Positions 57,734-64,000 of a DNA stretch of 64,000 bases are shown here, in pieces; within the stretch, counting starts at the first letter, position 1; the number at the start of each line of letters is the position of its first letter. The notes beneath the pieces were generated by a model, which worked only from the letters and a program-made list of their open reading frames with translations, searched no databases and had not been told where the DNA came from. Made by a program: the position numbers and the translations under genes. Origin of the DNA: Thiorhodococcus minor (GTDB lineage: Bacteria; Pseudomonadota; Gammaproteobacteria; Chromatiales; Chromatiaceae); contig NZ_JAAIJQ010000027.1 of the NCBI RefSeq assembly GCF_010820565.1, positions 1 through 64,000 on the forward strand, written 5' to 3'.

Positions 57734-58537
57734 TCAGGTCTCACGGCCCTTGGCCAACGTCCACTGGCGCTCCATTTCCTCCCGCTGCTCGCGAGCTGGC
57801 GTCAGCCCCTGCTCTCGCAGGGCCGCCTCGACCTCGCCGAACCTATGCTCGAATCGGTGATTGGCGGCGCGCAGCGCCTGCTCGGCGTCCACGCCCATGT
57901 GGCGCGCAAGGTTGACGCATGAAAACAGGAGGTCACCGACCTCATGCACCCGATCCGTCGGATCGGCATGCTCGGCCAGCGTCTCCTGGCACTCCTCCAG
58001 CTCCTCGCGGACCTTGTCGACAACGCCCTCGATGGCGTCCCAATCGAAGCCGACGCGCGCCGCACGGCGTTGAAGCTTCTCGGCCCGCACCAGCGCCGGA
58101 AGGGCCTGGGCGACGCCCGCCAGCACGCTCTCAGGGACCGCCAGCTCGCCCTTCTCGGCACGCTCCTCCGCCTTGATCCGCTCCCAGCTCGCATGAACAG
58201 CGGCCGAGTCGCCGAGATCCGTTTCACCGAAGACATGCGGATGACGCCGAACCATTTTGTCGCAGATGGAGCGCACCACGTCGAAGAAATCGAACCCCCC
58301 CTGCTCTTCCGCCATGCGTGCATGGAAGACCACCTGCAGCAGCAGGTCGCCGAGCTCATCGCGCAAGGCCTGGAGATCTCCCTGCTCGATCGCCTCGGCA
58401 ACCTCGTAGGCCTCTTCCAGCGTAAAGGGCAGGATGGTGCGAAAGGTCTGCTCCAGATCCCAGGGACAGCCGCCCTCTGGATCGCGCAGCCTCGCCATGA
58501 TGGAGAGCAATTCGTCAATCTGAGCCTGGCGGGTCAT
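57734..58537 (-). CDS. mazG: Nucleoside triphosphate pyrophosphohydrolase MazG
   Basis: A house-cleaning NTP pyrophosphatase (267 residues) with two MazG domains. The first has TLEEAYEVAEAIEQGD and DELGDLLLQVVFH, and the second EELEECQETLAEH and HEVGDLLFSCVNLAR. Both keep the ExxE-12-28-ExxD metal motifs. It removes non-canonical NTPs and in E. coli can lower ppGpp through the MazEF link. Confidence 0.95.
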   Translation of the reverse strand: MTRQAQIDELLSIMARLRDPEGGCPWDLEQTFRTILPFTLEEAYEVAEAIEQGDLQALRDELGDLLLQVVFHARMAEEQGGFDFFDVVRSICDKMVRRHPHVFGETDLGDSAAVHASWERIKAEERAEKGELAVPESVLAGVAQALPALVRAEKLQRRAARVGFDWDAIEGVVDKVREELEECQETLAEHADPTDRVHEVGDLLFSCVNLARHMGVDAEQALRAANHRFEHRFGEVEAALREQGLTPAREQREEMERQWTLAKGRET

Positions 58538-58573
58538 GGGTGAATCGAATCTGGTTGCAGATGCGAGGACGGG

Positions 58574-58924
58574 TCAGGCATAGCCATCGAACAGCAGGCC
58601 CAGAAGGACGGCGGCGAGGCCGCCCCATTTCCAGTAGCTGCGTGGAATACCGATGATCTCATCCGGTTGCGACGCGGAAGAATCCGTCAAAATGGCACTC
58701 AGGTGGGGTCCGGCCAACAGCCAAGGCAAGAAGCCGAAGATGACTGGCACGGACAACCACAAGGGGACAGGCTCATTGAGCAGCAGGATCACGGCCACGA
58801 GCGGCCACAGCAGAATGTAGGCCGCCGTCAGCTTGGCATCACGCGACTTCGACGCGCTCCAAGCAAAGGCCCAGACCGCGCTGATGCCCCAGCCGATGGC
58901 AATCAGAATGATGACGAGCCGCAT
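58574..58924 (-). CDS. Small membrane protein, unknown function
   Basis: A 116-residue protein with about four hydrophobic segments (roughly 2-20, 30-48, 55-72 and 98-113). I used the ATG at 58924, with GAGAG about 8 bases upstream; the frame extends to 59035 with no family features. The segment between the third and fourth helices is polar (SASQPDEIIGIPRSYWKWG). No family is recognised. It precedes mazG by 36 bases in the same direction. Confidence 0.6.
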   Translation of the reverse strand: MRLVIILIAIGWGISAVWAFAWSASKSRDAKLTAAYILLWPLVAVILLLNEPVPLWLSVPVIFGFLPWLLAGPHLSAILTDSSASQPDEIIGIPRSYWKWGGLAAVLLGLLFDGYA

Positions 58925-59551
58925 GAAGAAACTCTCGCCGCGAGACCTCAAGTCAGGATTCAGCAATCGGAGCCGCCCCAGACGAGCCGATGTATCGACG
59001 AGGCGACTCACTCGCTCAGAGGCTACCGACAGCACAGAGACAAGGCAGCGTTGAGCGTCGGCTGAGTGTTTAAGTGGCTAGCGTGCAATCGCCGGCGCGT
59101 CGGTCGGTCGGCCGGAGCCCAGCACAACATCGCACGCTGGACCTCCGCACACTGCCCCGGCCTGCCGCCCGTTTCATGTTTCGGGGGCGCGCTCCGCCAT
59201 GTGCCTAAGAAAGAGCCCCAAGGCTAACCGACCTACGAGCAGGATACCCGAGCCCGGTGGCTAAGCAGCAGAGCGCTCTCCCAACATCGACGGCTCCATG
59301 CCCAAGACCAGTGCCCATTCCCACGATGAGCCGCACCAGCAATCCCAGAGACACGACCGTGAGCAATGGGACCGAGCCGGAGTGTCGCGTCTGCGCTCGT
59401 GATACCCGTCGGGTCGATCCCTCGCCGACGGGACTCGCGCAGGGCGACAACCTTCTCAGCCCGGGCCGTCCCGCTCCGGGTCGCTGCTCCGCCTCGAGTA
59501 GCGCCGTTGGCGCACTCGGGCTGCGCACGACCCTACGACGAATGACTCTAC

Positions 59552-59638
59552 GGCGTGTGTGACTGCGCTTTGCATATTGCCTTCACGACGAAGGACTCAC
59601 GTCCTTCGTCATTACGGCAATACGCACGCGCACACGCC
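59552..59638. repeat. Long imperfect palindrome
   Basis: The core is a perfect GACGAAGGAC-TCAC-GTCCTTCGTC hairpin (59587-59610). It is flanked by GCATATTGCC/GGCAATACGC arms (59572-59581 and 59616-59625) and an outer GGCGTGTG/CACACGCC pair (59552-59559 and 59631-59638). It has the look of a REP-type or other mobile hairpin element, but no sibling copy or nearby transposase is seen in the window. Confidence 0.65.
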
Positions 59639-59903
59639 TACCCGGGACTACCGGCCTCGCGCTTTGCGCTTCCCTGGCCGGCAGCGAGCGAAACCGCCTC
59701 TTCAAAACGGCACTCCGCCCGCAACCTATGAGGAGTCTTCAGGATCCGACCAAGCACCAGACTCAAGCATCGCCGCATGGTAACGGATTCAAGCCCGCAG
59801 GGTCCACGCCGCCACCGCACTAAGAGAGGGTCTTCAATCGCGGCTAGCTTCCAGCGCCAAAACGCCCGTCTACATCGCCATACAAAAAAATGCGCGAAGA
59901 AAG

Positions 59904-59932
59904 TTGACAGAGGGCAGCGACCTCACCATACT
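59904..59932 (+). promoter_or_regulatory. tRNA-Arg promoter
   Basis: A perfect TTGACA (59904-59909) and CATACT (59927-59932) are spaced by 17 bases. The tRNA begins about 45 bases past the predicted start. Confidence 0.65.
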
Positions 59933-59984
59933 AAGTAGCTCCTCGGGGCTGAGCATAGACGCTGGCACTGAGCGACAACAAAAA

Positions 59985-60061
59985 GCGCCCGTAGCTCAGC
60001 TGGATAGAGTACCTGGCTACGAACCAGGTGGTCGGGAGTTCGAATCTCTCCGGGCGCGCCA
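59985..60061 (+). tRNA. tRNA-Arg (ACG anticodon)
   Basis: A 77-base tRNA with encoded CCA. The acceptor arms GCGCCCG and CGGGCGC pair exactly. The D arm AGCTCAGCTGGAT, anticodon stem CCTGG/CCAGG around CTACGAA (anticodon ACG), and T arm with GTTCGAATC are all present. It is the likely insertion site of the adjacent integrase-bearing element. A protein frame across it is spurious. Confidence 0.97.
60035..60061 (+). other. Probable attachment site (att) at the tRNA 3' end
   Basis: The T-arm and acceptor end of the tRNA lie directly next to a tyrosine recombinase gene, the standard layout of tRNA-integrated elements. The partner repeat that would mark the far end is not found in the remaining 3.9 kb of the window, so the core length cannot be fixed. 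Confidence 0.5.
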
Positions 60062-60074
60062 ATTTATCAAGAAC

Positions 60075-61154
60075 TTAGCCGCTTTTTAGCGGCTTTGTCT
60101 TTTCTGGGTGTGCCGGAAAACGTGCGGACACCGGCTCGAGCTTCGTTTCGATCCTCGCCGCATACTCCGCCAGGTGCTCCGGCGCCAAGTGCGCGTAGCG
60201 CTGCACCATCTCCGCGCAGGTCCAGCCGCCGAGCTCCTGAAGCGCGTGCAGCGGCGTCCCCGCCTGGACTTGCCAGCTCGCCCAGGTGTGCCTCAGGTCG
60301 TGCCAACGAAAGTCCTCGATGTTGGCCCGCTTGAGGGCTTTCCTCCAGGCGGCCGCCCCGGCTTTCTTGATCGGCAGCCATTCGAGCCTTCCCTGCGCGT
60401 TGCGTCGCGGATAGACGAAGACGCGCTCGCGATGCCGGCCGATCCAGCGCCGTAGCACCAGGACCGCATCGTTGTTGAGCGGTACCCCGATCGCCCGTCT
60501 GGCCTTCGCCTGATCGGGGTGAATCCAGGCCACCCGGCGCGTGAGATCGACCTGACTCCACTCCAGGCCCGTGACGTTGGCTTCCCGCAGTCCGGTGGCC
60601 AGGCTGAACCGCACCATATCGGCCAGATGCTCCGGGAGCTCCGCGATCAGCCGGTTCGCCTCCTCGGGGGTGATCCAGCGAATCCGCCGCTTCGGCTCGG
60701 CAAGCATCCGCACGACCGGGGCGCGATCGAGCCAGTCCCACTCACGCTCGGCGCGCCGCAAGATCGCGCGCACGATTTCCATCATCCGGTTGACGGTGGA
60801 ATTGCGAACACCCGCGGCCTTGCGTGACTGAGCGAGTGCCTCGAGTCGGTTGCGATCGATCTCATCGAGCATCAGGCCCGCCAGGTGCGGGTCAGCGAAG
60901 CGCAGATGTGAGAGGTCGTCGTCGAGGGTCGCCTTGTCGGTCTGCTCGTCGATCCATCGCACCACCGCCTCCTTCCAGCTATGGCGCGGGCGCTCGCCCA
61001 TCCGCTCCTGGCGCCAATAGTCCTGCTTCAGCTTCGCCTCGTACTCCTCGGCGGCTTTCTTGTCTTCCGTGCCAGTGCTTTTTCGTACCTCACGGCCGTC
61101 GGGAGTCGTGAAACGGACCCACCAGTGACGGCTGCTGTGTCTGCGGTAGAGCAT
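60075..61154 (-). CDS. int: Tyrosine recombinase (element integrase)
   Basis: A 359-residue phage-type integrase. The N-terminal DNA-binding parts include an arm-type domain (WWVRFTTPDGREVRKSTGT) and a core-binding domain (about 58-150). The catalytic residues are R190 (ATGLREANVTGLEW), H285 and R288 (WHDLRHTWASW), W311 and nucleophile Y320 (QRYAHLAP). It lies 14 bases from the tRNA and points toward it. It should insert the element at the tRNA 3' end. The HTH protein gene overlaps its start by 127 bases. Confidence 0.95.
   Translation of the reverse strand: MLYRRHSSRHWWVRFTTPDGREVRKSTGTEDKKAAEEYEAKLKQDYWRQERMGERPRHSWKEAVVRWIDEQTDKATLDDDLSHLRFADPHLAGLMLDEIDRNRLEALAQSRKAAGVRNSTVNRMMEIVRAILRRAEREWDWLDRAPVVRMLAEPKRRIRWITPEEANRLIAELPEHLADMVRFSLATGLREANVTGLEWSQVDLTRRVAWIHPDQAKARRAIGVPLNNDAVLVLRRWIGRHRERVFVYPRRNAQGRLEWLPIKKAGAAAWRKALKRANIEDFRWHDLRHTWASWQVQAGTPLHALQELGGWTCAEMVQRYAHLAPEHLAEYAARIETKLEPVSARFPAHPEKTKPLKSG
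60077..60094. terminator. Rho-independent terminator between tRNA and integrase
   Basis: The stem AGCCGCT/AGCGGCT with a TTTT loop is followed by TTGTCTTTT on the plus strand. It overlaps the last codons of int and lies 16 bases past the tRNA, so it probably ends the tRNA transcript and may also affect int transcription. Confidence 0.7.
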
Positions 61155-61354
61155 GTCTGTCTCTCCTGCTCCGCCGCTCGCGCTGCGGGCTGAGCATAGT
61201 GCAGGCGCAGCCAGCTCGCCAGGTCTTCATCGATGAAGACCCAGCATTTGCCGGCCTTGGCGCTGGGGATCTCGCCGGCCACCGCGAGGCGTCGGACAGT
61301 CTCGGGGTGCATCCTGAGGAACGCGGACGCCTCGCGCAGATCGAGCGTCTTCAT
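61028..61354 (-). CDS. Excisionase-like helix-turn-helix protein
   Basis: A 108-residue protein starting at an ATG at 61354. The first 50 residues are an AlpA/MerR-type winged helix: MKTLDLREASAFLRMHPETV, then RRLAVAGEIPSAKAGKCW and VFIDEDLASWL. Such domains serve as excisionases or local regulators. The C-terminal half is basic and low in structure and lies over the 5' end of int in another frame, so it may be read-through of little importance. The start overlaps the upstream small ORF (ATGA). Probable directionality factor for int. Confidence 0.78.
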   Translation of the reverse strand: MKTLDLREASAFLRMHPETVRRLAVAGEIPSAKAGKCWVFIDEDLASWLRLHYAQPAARAAEQERQTCSTADTAAVTGGSVSRLPTAVRYEKALARKTRKPPRSTRRS

Positions 61355-61623
61355 GGCGGCGCCCCCGAGCAGATACCTGGCCCGGTCGGCTCGGGAGAGG
61401 ACGCTGGCGGTTGCCCGGATGGAGCAGGCGCCAAGGGGTTGTGATGAGAGCCATCCCTTCGAGGCGCTCGTGCCGTGATGCCCCGGTCTTTGGAGCCGAC
61501 GCGACCGACAGCCTGAGCGCTTCGGCTCGTGCGCGTCTGGCGCCTCGCGTAGCTCGGGTGAGGCTCGAGCGCCGATGAGCCAATGGCTTGGGGTGTGCCT
61601 GCGACCCGCATCGGCGCTTGCAT
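61351..61623 (-). CDS. Small ORF coupled between antirepressor and HTH genes
   Basis: A 90-residue frame whose ATG overlaps the antirepressor stop (TGATG) and whose stop overlaps the HTH gene start (ATGA). This perfect fit suggests a translated linker gene. The protein is rich in Pro, Ser, Arg and Ala, begins MQAPMRVAGTPQAIGSSALE and has no predicted fold or family. It may be a real small protein or just a coupling frame. Confidence 0.4.
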   Translation of the reverse strand: MQAPMRVAGTPQAIGSSALEPHPSYARRQTRTSRSAQAVGRVGSKDRGITARAPRRDGSHHNPLAPAPSGQPPASSPEPTGPGICSGAPP

Positions 61624-62885
61624 CAATGTACGACCCGGCGCTTGGCCCCGGCCGGCTGACTCGCGTCCCGTGCCTGGCCAAGGTGGCGCTCGAGCCGAGC
61701 CAGCAGCTCCGCAAACCGGTGGACGTAGTAGAGCGGCTGCGTCTCGCGCGGATTCTGCGGAGCGGTCTCGTTGCGCCCGTAGGCCAAGCCGGCGTCGGTC
61801 TGGCTCCTGAAGCGCTTGGTCGCGCCCTTGCTGCCTGGGCGGGTCAGCGTCTCCAGGAGCCCCAGCTCGACCAGCGCCTGGTTCGCGGCCTGGGCGGACA
61901 GCCGGCGACCATGCTCCTTGAGGAGGCTCGAGAGGGAGCGCACTAGCGGCTCATCGACGTAGTCGGGGAGAAAGCTGCTCGCGACACCTCTCAGTCGGCA
62001 GATCTCGGCCAGCATGCGAATCTTCGAGAGCTCGGAGAGCCTAATCATGGCAGCAGCCGTCTGCGCAATCTGAAGCTCCGGCATCAGGGAGGGCGTCGGT
62101 TCCGGTGCCTGAGAAACTGCAGGATCGAGTGCGCCCGCCGTCACCGCGTCGAAGGTGCGAATGACCTTCAGGTGAAACGCGGGGCTGATCCACATGGTGT
62201 AGGCATAGACGAGCTCCTTGGCGACGTAGGTGCCGGCCGCATTACCCCCCTTGACGGTCACCACCGGCTGGCTGCCCTCCAAAGGCGGAATTCCGCCTTT
62301 GGACAATTCGGCCACCAGCTCCAGCGTCTGTTGGTTCTCCAGCCAATACTTGGGGCGATGGCGCTGCTCGCCTCCCGAAGCCTTGTGGAGGTCGTTCAGG
62401 CAGAAGCGTCCACGCGCGTCCTGGCGAATCGCGACCTCGGCGATCACGAGCGAAGGTCTCTCCGGAGACATGCTGAGCTCCTGGGCAGCCGGCGGGCTGA
62501 CGTTGGGGGCAAGATCGACCTGACGGCCCTCGGCGGGCGCCCAATGCTGATTCCAGACCTCGCAGAGAAGATCGTCGCACTCGGCCTGAAAGGCCCGGCA
62601 CTCTTCGCGGCGGGAGGGCTTAGCGTGATAGGGACGGACCGTCGTCAGCCAAGCGCCGAGCTTATGGAGCGGAAGGCACAGGACCGCGACGTCCCCCGTG
62701 CTCGGCGCGACCTGGATCTCCCGGGTGCCCCAGCGCGTCTGCTCCACCAGCAGCCGTGCCCGACATGCCACCCAGGACAGCCCCATTCCCAAGGCAATCG
62801 GCTTCATCGCGGCGAACGGTCGCCCCTCGTCCTCGATGAGAAACAAGGTCGTCTGGCGGAAGGTGACCGGAATCAGACCAGCCAT
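61623..62885 (-). CDS. Phage-type antirepressor with KilA-N domain
   Basis: A 420-residue protein. An N-terminal P22 antirepressor-type domain (about 1-115, VTFRQTTLFLIEDEGRPFAA and LPLHKLGAWLTTV) is followed by a KilA-N DNA-binding domain (about 145-250, FCLNDLHKASGGEQRHRPKY and YVAKELVYAYTMWISPAF). The C-terminal part (about 275-420) is unassigned and has helical stretches. Such proteins inactivate repressors to induce an element. It is the first gene of a tight chain leading to int, so it could couple derepression to excision. Confidence 0.88.
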   Translation of the reverse strand: MAGLIPVTFRQTTLFLIEDEGRPFAAMKPIALGMGLSWVACRARLLVEQTRWGTREIQVAPSTGDVAVLCLPLHKLGAWLTTVRPYHAKPSRREECRAFQAECDDLLCEVWNQHWAPAEGRQVDLAPNVSPPAAQELSMSPERPSLVIAEVAIRQDARGRFCLNDLHKASGGEQRHRPKYWLENQQTLELVAELSKGGIPPLEGSQPVVTVKGGNAAGTYVAKELVYAYTMWISPAFHLKVIRTFDAVTAGALDPAVSQAPEPTPSLMPELQIAQTAAAMIRLSELSKIRMLAEICRLRGVASSFLPDYVDEPLVRSLSSLLKEHGRRLSAQAANQALVELGLLETLTRPGSKGATKRFRSQTDAGLAYGRNETAPQNPRETQPLYYVHRFAELLARLERHLGQARDASQPAGAKRRVVH

Positions 62886-62915
62886 CGCGTCGCCTCCGTG
62901 AAGAGAACTGCCGAC

Positions 62916-63227
62916 TCAACGCCCATCGCTGGACGCAACCCCGCGGCCAATCCACAGCACGCCGTTGCGATAGCGCACCCGCCCGAGCCCCCGCAGGACG
63001 CCGACGACGACGCTCAACGTCATCTGCCCCGGAACCTGGACGAGTAGGGTCACCCGCGCGCTCTTCCGTGGCGCGCACGACGGCGTGCGCTCTTGAGGGC
63101 TCGCACAGCCCATCACCGTGGACCGGGTTCGCGGCTGGATGGGCTGGTGGAAGCGGGTTGAGCCAGGGTGGCTTCCGCGGGGCGTGGCGCCAGGCGGAAA
63201 CGGGCAGCACAAACGAGAACGGCGCAT
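62916..63227 (-). CDS. Small hypothetical element protein
   Basis: A 103-residue basic protein with an ATG at 63227 preceded by GAGGG at 6 bases. The N-terminal 45 residues are rich in Arg, Pro and Ser; the C-terminal part (about 55-100, RVTLLVQVPGQMTLSVVVGV then RVRYRNGVLWIGRG) looks like a small beta-rich fold. An ATG at 63113 would give just that domain (65 residues). It precedes the antirepressor by 30 bases. No family is recognised. Confidence 0.45.
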   Translation of the reverse strand: MRRSRLCCPFPPGATPRGSHPGSTRFHQPIQPRTRSTVMGCASPQERTPSCAPRKSARVTLLVQVPGQMTLSVVVGVLRGLGRVRYRNGVLWIGRGVASSDGR

Positions 63228-63672
63228 GGTTGGCCCTCTTGGATGCGGGTATGGAGTTGTGACCGGATGAGAGAATAGCATACTGCTACTTTCCAAGAAA
63301 TAGCAGAATCGTACCTGTACCGCTATCCTGGGCTCCGGCTCGATGAGGCAGACGTCCCGGGGGCATACGCGAAGCCGAGGCTTTCGCGCCGCGACCGAGG
63401 AGATCACGCAGAGGCAAGGACGCGCGGCGGGAACGGGCGATGCCATCAGTCCATGGCGATTCGCCCATTGGGTCAGCGGCCGACAGACACCAGACTCGCG
63501 AGCGATCGAGGTCATCCGTGCTTCGAGGTGGGACAGCGGGCGGGCGGAGGGGCGTCAGACGTTCAGAACGCCTCGGTCAGACGAGGGGCGGGTCAGCGCG
63601 CGATCGCTCGATCGGGTGACCAAGCGATTGGAAACGAACGACCTGGTCATCGGTGAACACAGCCGGGGGCGC
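63228..63672. other. Element control region
   Basis: No gene is supported. It contains an AT-rich spot in an otherwise GC-rich window (63270-63310) with TAGCA-TAC-TGCTA at 63276-63288 and another TAGCA at 63301-63305, a likely operator/promoter region for the leftward genes. The rest has scattered GATCG palindromes. Confidence 0.45.
63276..63305. promoter_or_regulatory. Candidate operator with TAGCA repeats
   Basis: A 5-base inverted repeat TAGCA-N3-TGCTA is followed by a further AATAGCA 25 bases from the first half site. On the minus strand TATTCT or TATGCT within it could be a -10 box. It lies about 50 bases ahead of the small-protein ATG at 63227. A repressor or Cro-like protein would be the natural ligand; none is seen in the window. 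Confidence 0.35.
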
Positions 63673-64000
63673 TCAGCTCGCCGCCATGGCGCGCGCCATT
63701 CGCAGGACACGGCGTCCATAGGCACGCGCAATCCGCTCGTCCTTCCAGTGATGGTAGCGCCCGACGCCCAGCTCCAGGTCGCCAGGGGCCGAACGGATGG
63801 CCTCGACCAGGATGTCGGCGGCGATCTCGAGGTTCGTGCGGGCATCCAGCAGCTGCGCGGGATCCGCCACCTTGCCGCCATGCCAGTGCAGATTTACCTG
63901 CATCAGTCCGACATCGATGCTCAAGGCCCCGTGCTTGGCCATCAGTCGACCCAGCGCCCGTGCGGCCTGCGGCCGCGAGGGGAGGAACTGCGGTCCTTCC
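63673..64000 (-). CDS. Lytic transglycosylase, SLT type (partial)
   Basis: The C-terminal 108 residues of a protein whose start lies outside the window; the frame stays open to the last base, so the ATG at 63942 is not the start. The SLT core motif LSIDVGLMQVNLHWHGGKVAD and the following LDARTNLEIAADILVEAI match VirB1-like transglycosylases that open peptidoglycan for secretion or conjugation. In a tRNA-integrated element this points to a conjugative element rather than a phage. Confidence 0.82.
   Translation of the reverse strand, partial: EGPQFLPSRPQAARALGRLMAKHGALSIDVGLMQVNLHWHGGKVADPAQLLDARTNLEIAADILVEAIRSAPGDLELGVGRYHHWKDERIARAYGRRVLRMARAMAAS

Larger units (their letters stand above)
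58925..59984. other. Long intergenic region before the tRNA
   Basis: About 1 kb without a supportable gene. Frames here are arginine/proline-rich noise. It contains the long palindrome at 59552-59638 and the tRNA promoter at 59904-59932. Its length and lack of genes could mark decayed material at the edge of the element. Confidence 0.5.

Noticed and set aside
59257-59562. 101-codon plus frame left of the tRNA
   Set aside because: Pro/Ser/Thr/Arg-rich noise in GC-rich DNA with no start signal or family.
59868-59882. 15-base similarity to the 3' end of the GlcG-like gene (CGTCTACATYGCCATA)
   Set aside because: Too short to show duplication; no extended match on either side.
59904-60089. 61-codon plus-strand frame across the tRNA
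   Set aside because: It is a translation of the tRNA-Arg gene itself, a familiar misannotation; the tRNA structure is complete and explains the sequence.
61028-61714. Long form (228 codons) of the HTH gene
   Set aside because: The extra N-terminal part overlaps the antirepressor end and lacks any fold; the winged-helix domain begins at the ATG at 61354.
62172-63047. 291-codon plus frame over the antirepressor
   Set aside because: It is the antisense shadow of the antirepressor, which has clear domains on the other strand.

Overview
The window is a GC-rich chromosome segment from a gammaproteobacterium. Gene content and order, with blocks shared with pseudomonads and many free-living gammaproteobacteria, fit a member of the Chromatiales or a relative. 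That placement is inference from synteny and protein style; no photosynthesis or sulfur-oxidation gene is present to prove it.

Layout. (1) Positions 1-19418 are a long minus-strand block read right to left: leuC, leuD, leuB, asd, fimV, truA, trpF, trpB, trpA, accD, folC, a SPOR protein, cvpA, purF, metZ and an RpfE-like gene. It joins leucine, tryptophan, aspartate-family, folate, fatty-acid and purine synthesis. (2) 19560-25059 holds a small membrane protein with a zinc ribbon, serS, a methyltransferase, a MagIII-like DNA glycosylase, a GlgC-like protein without its catalytic motifs, and pdxJ. (3) 25060-35255 is the envelope-stress and maturation block, read from rpoE: rseA, rseB, rseC, a DegQ/MucD protease, lepA, lepB, a DUF4845 gene, rnc, era, recO. 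(4) 35493-58924 is a mosaic of short transcription units: nadB, a radical-SAM gene with an N-terminal SPASM-like region, a PatZ-type acyl-CoA synthetase/acetyltransferase divergent from a deacetylase, a photolyase, tcdA-tatD, a sulfotransferase, an NYN-LOTUS protein, an OmpH-like chaperone, DUF465 and DUF349 proteins, a metallo-hydrolase, uspA, a 59-residue small protein, a GlcG-like exported protein, ispG, a Nudix hydrolase, mazG and a membrane protein. (5) From a tRNA-Arg(ACG) at 59985 a mobile element begins: integrase, excisionase-like HTH protein, an overlapping small ORF, a P22-type/KilA-N antirepressor, a small ORF and, cut by the window end, a lytic transglycosylase. Its right end lies outside the window.

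Most of the window is ordinary housekeeping. The items most worth a second look are the degenerate GlgC homologue, the divergent acetyltransferase/deacetylase pair, the tRNA-targeted element with its chain of overlapping genes, the radical-SAM protein with inverted domain order, and several families of intergenic repeats and palindromes. I did not find a clear new defence or biosynthetic system.
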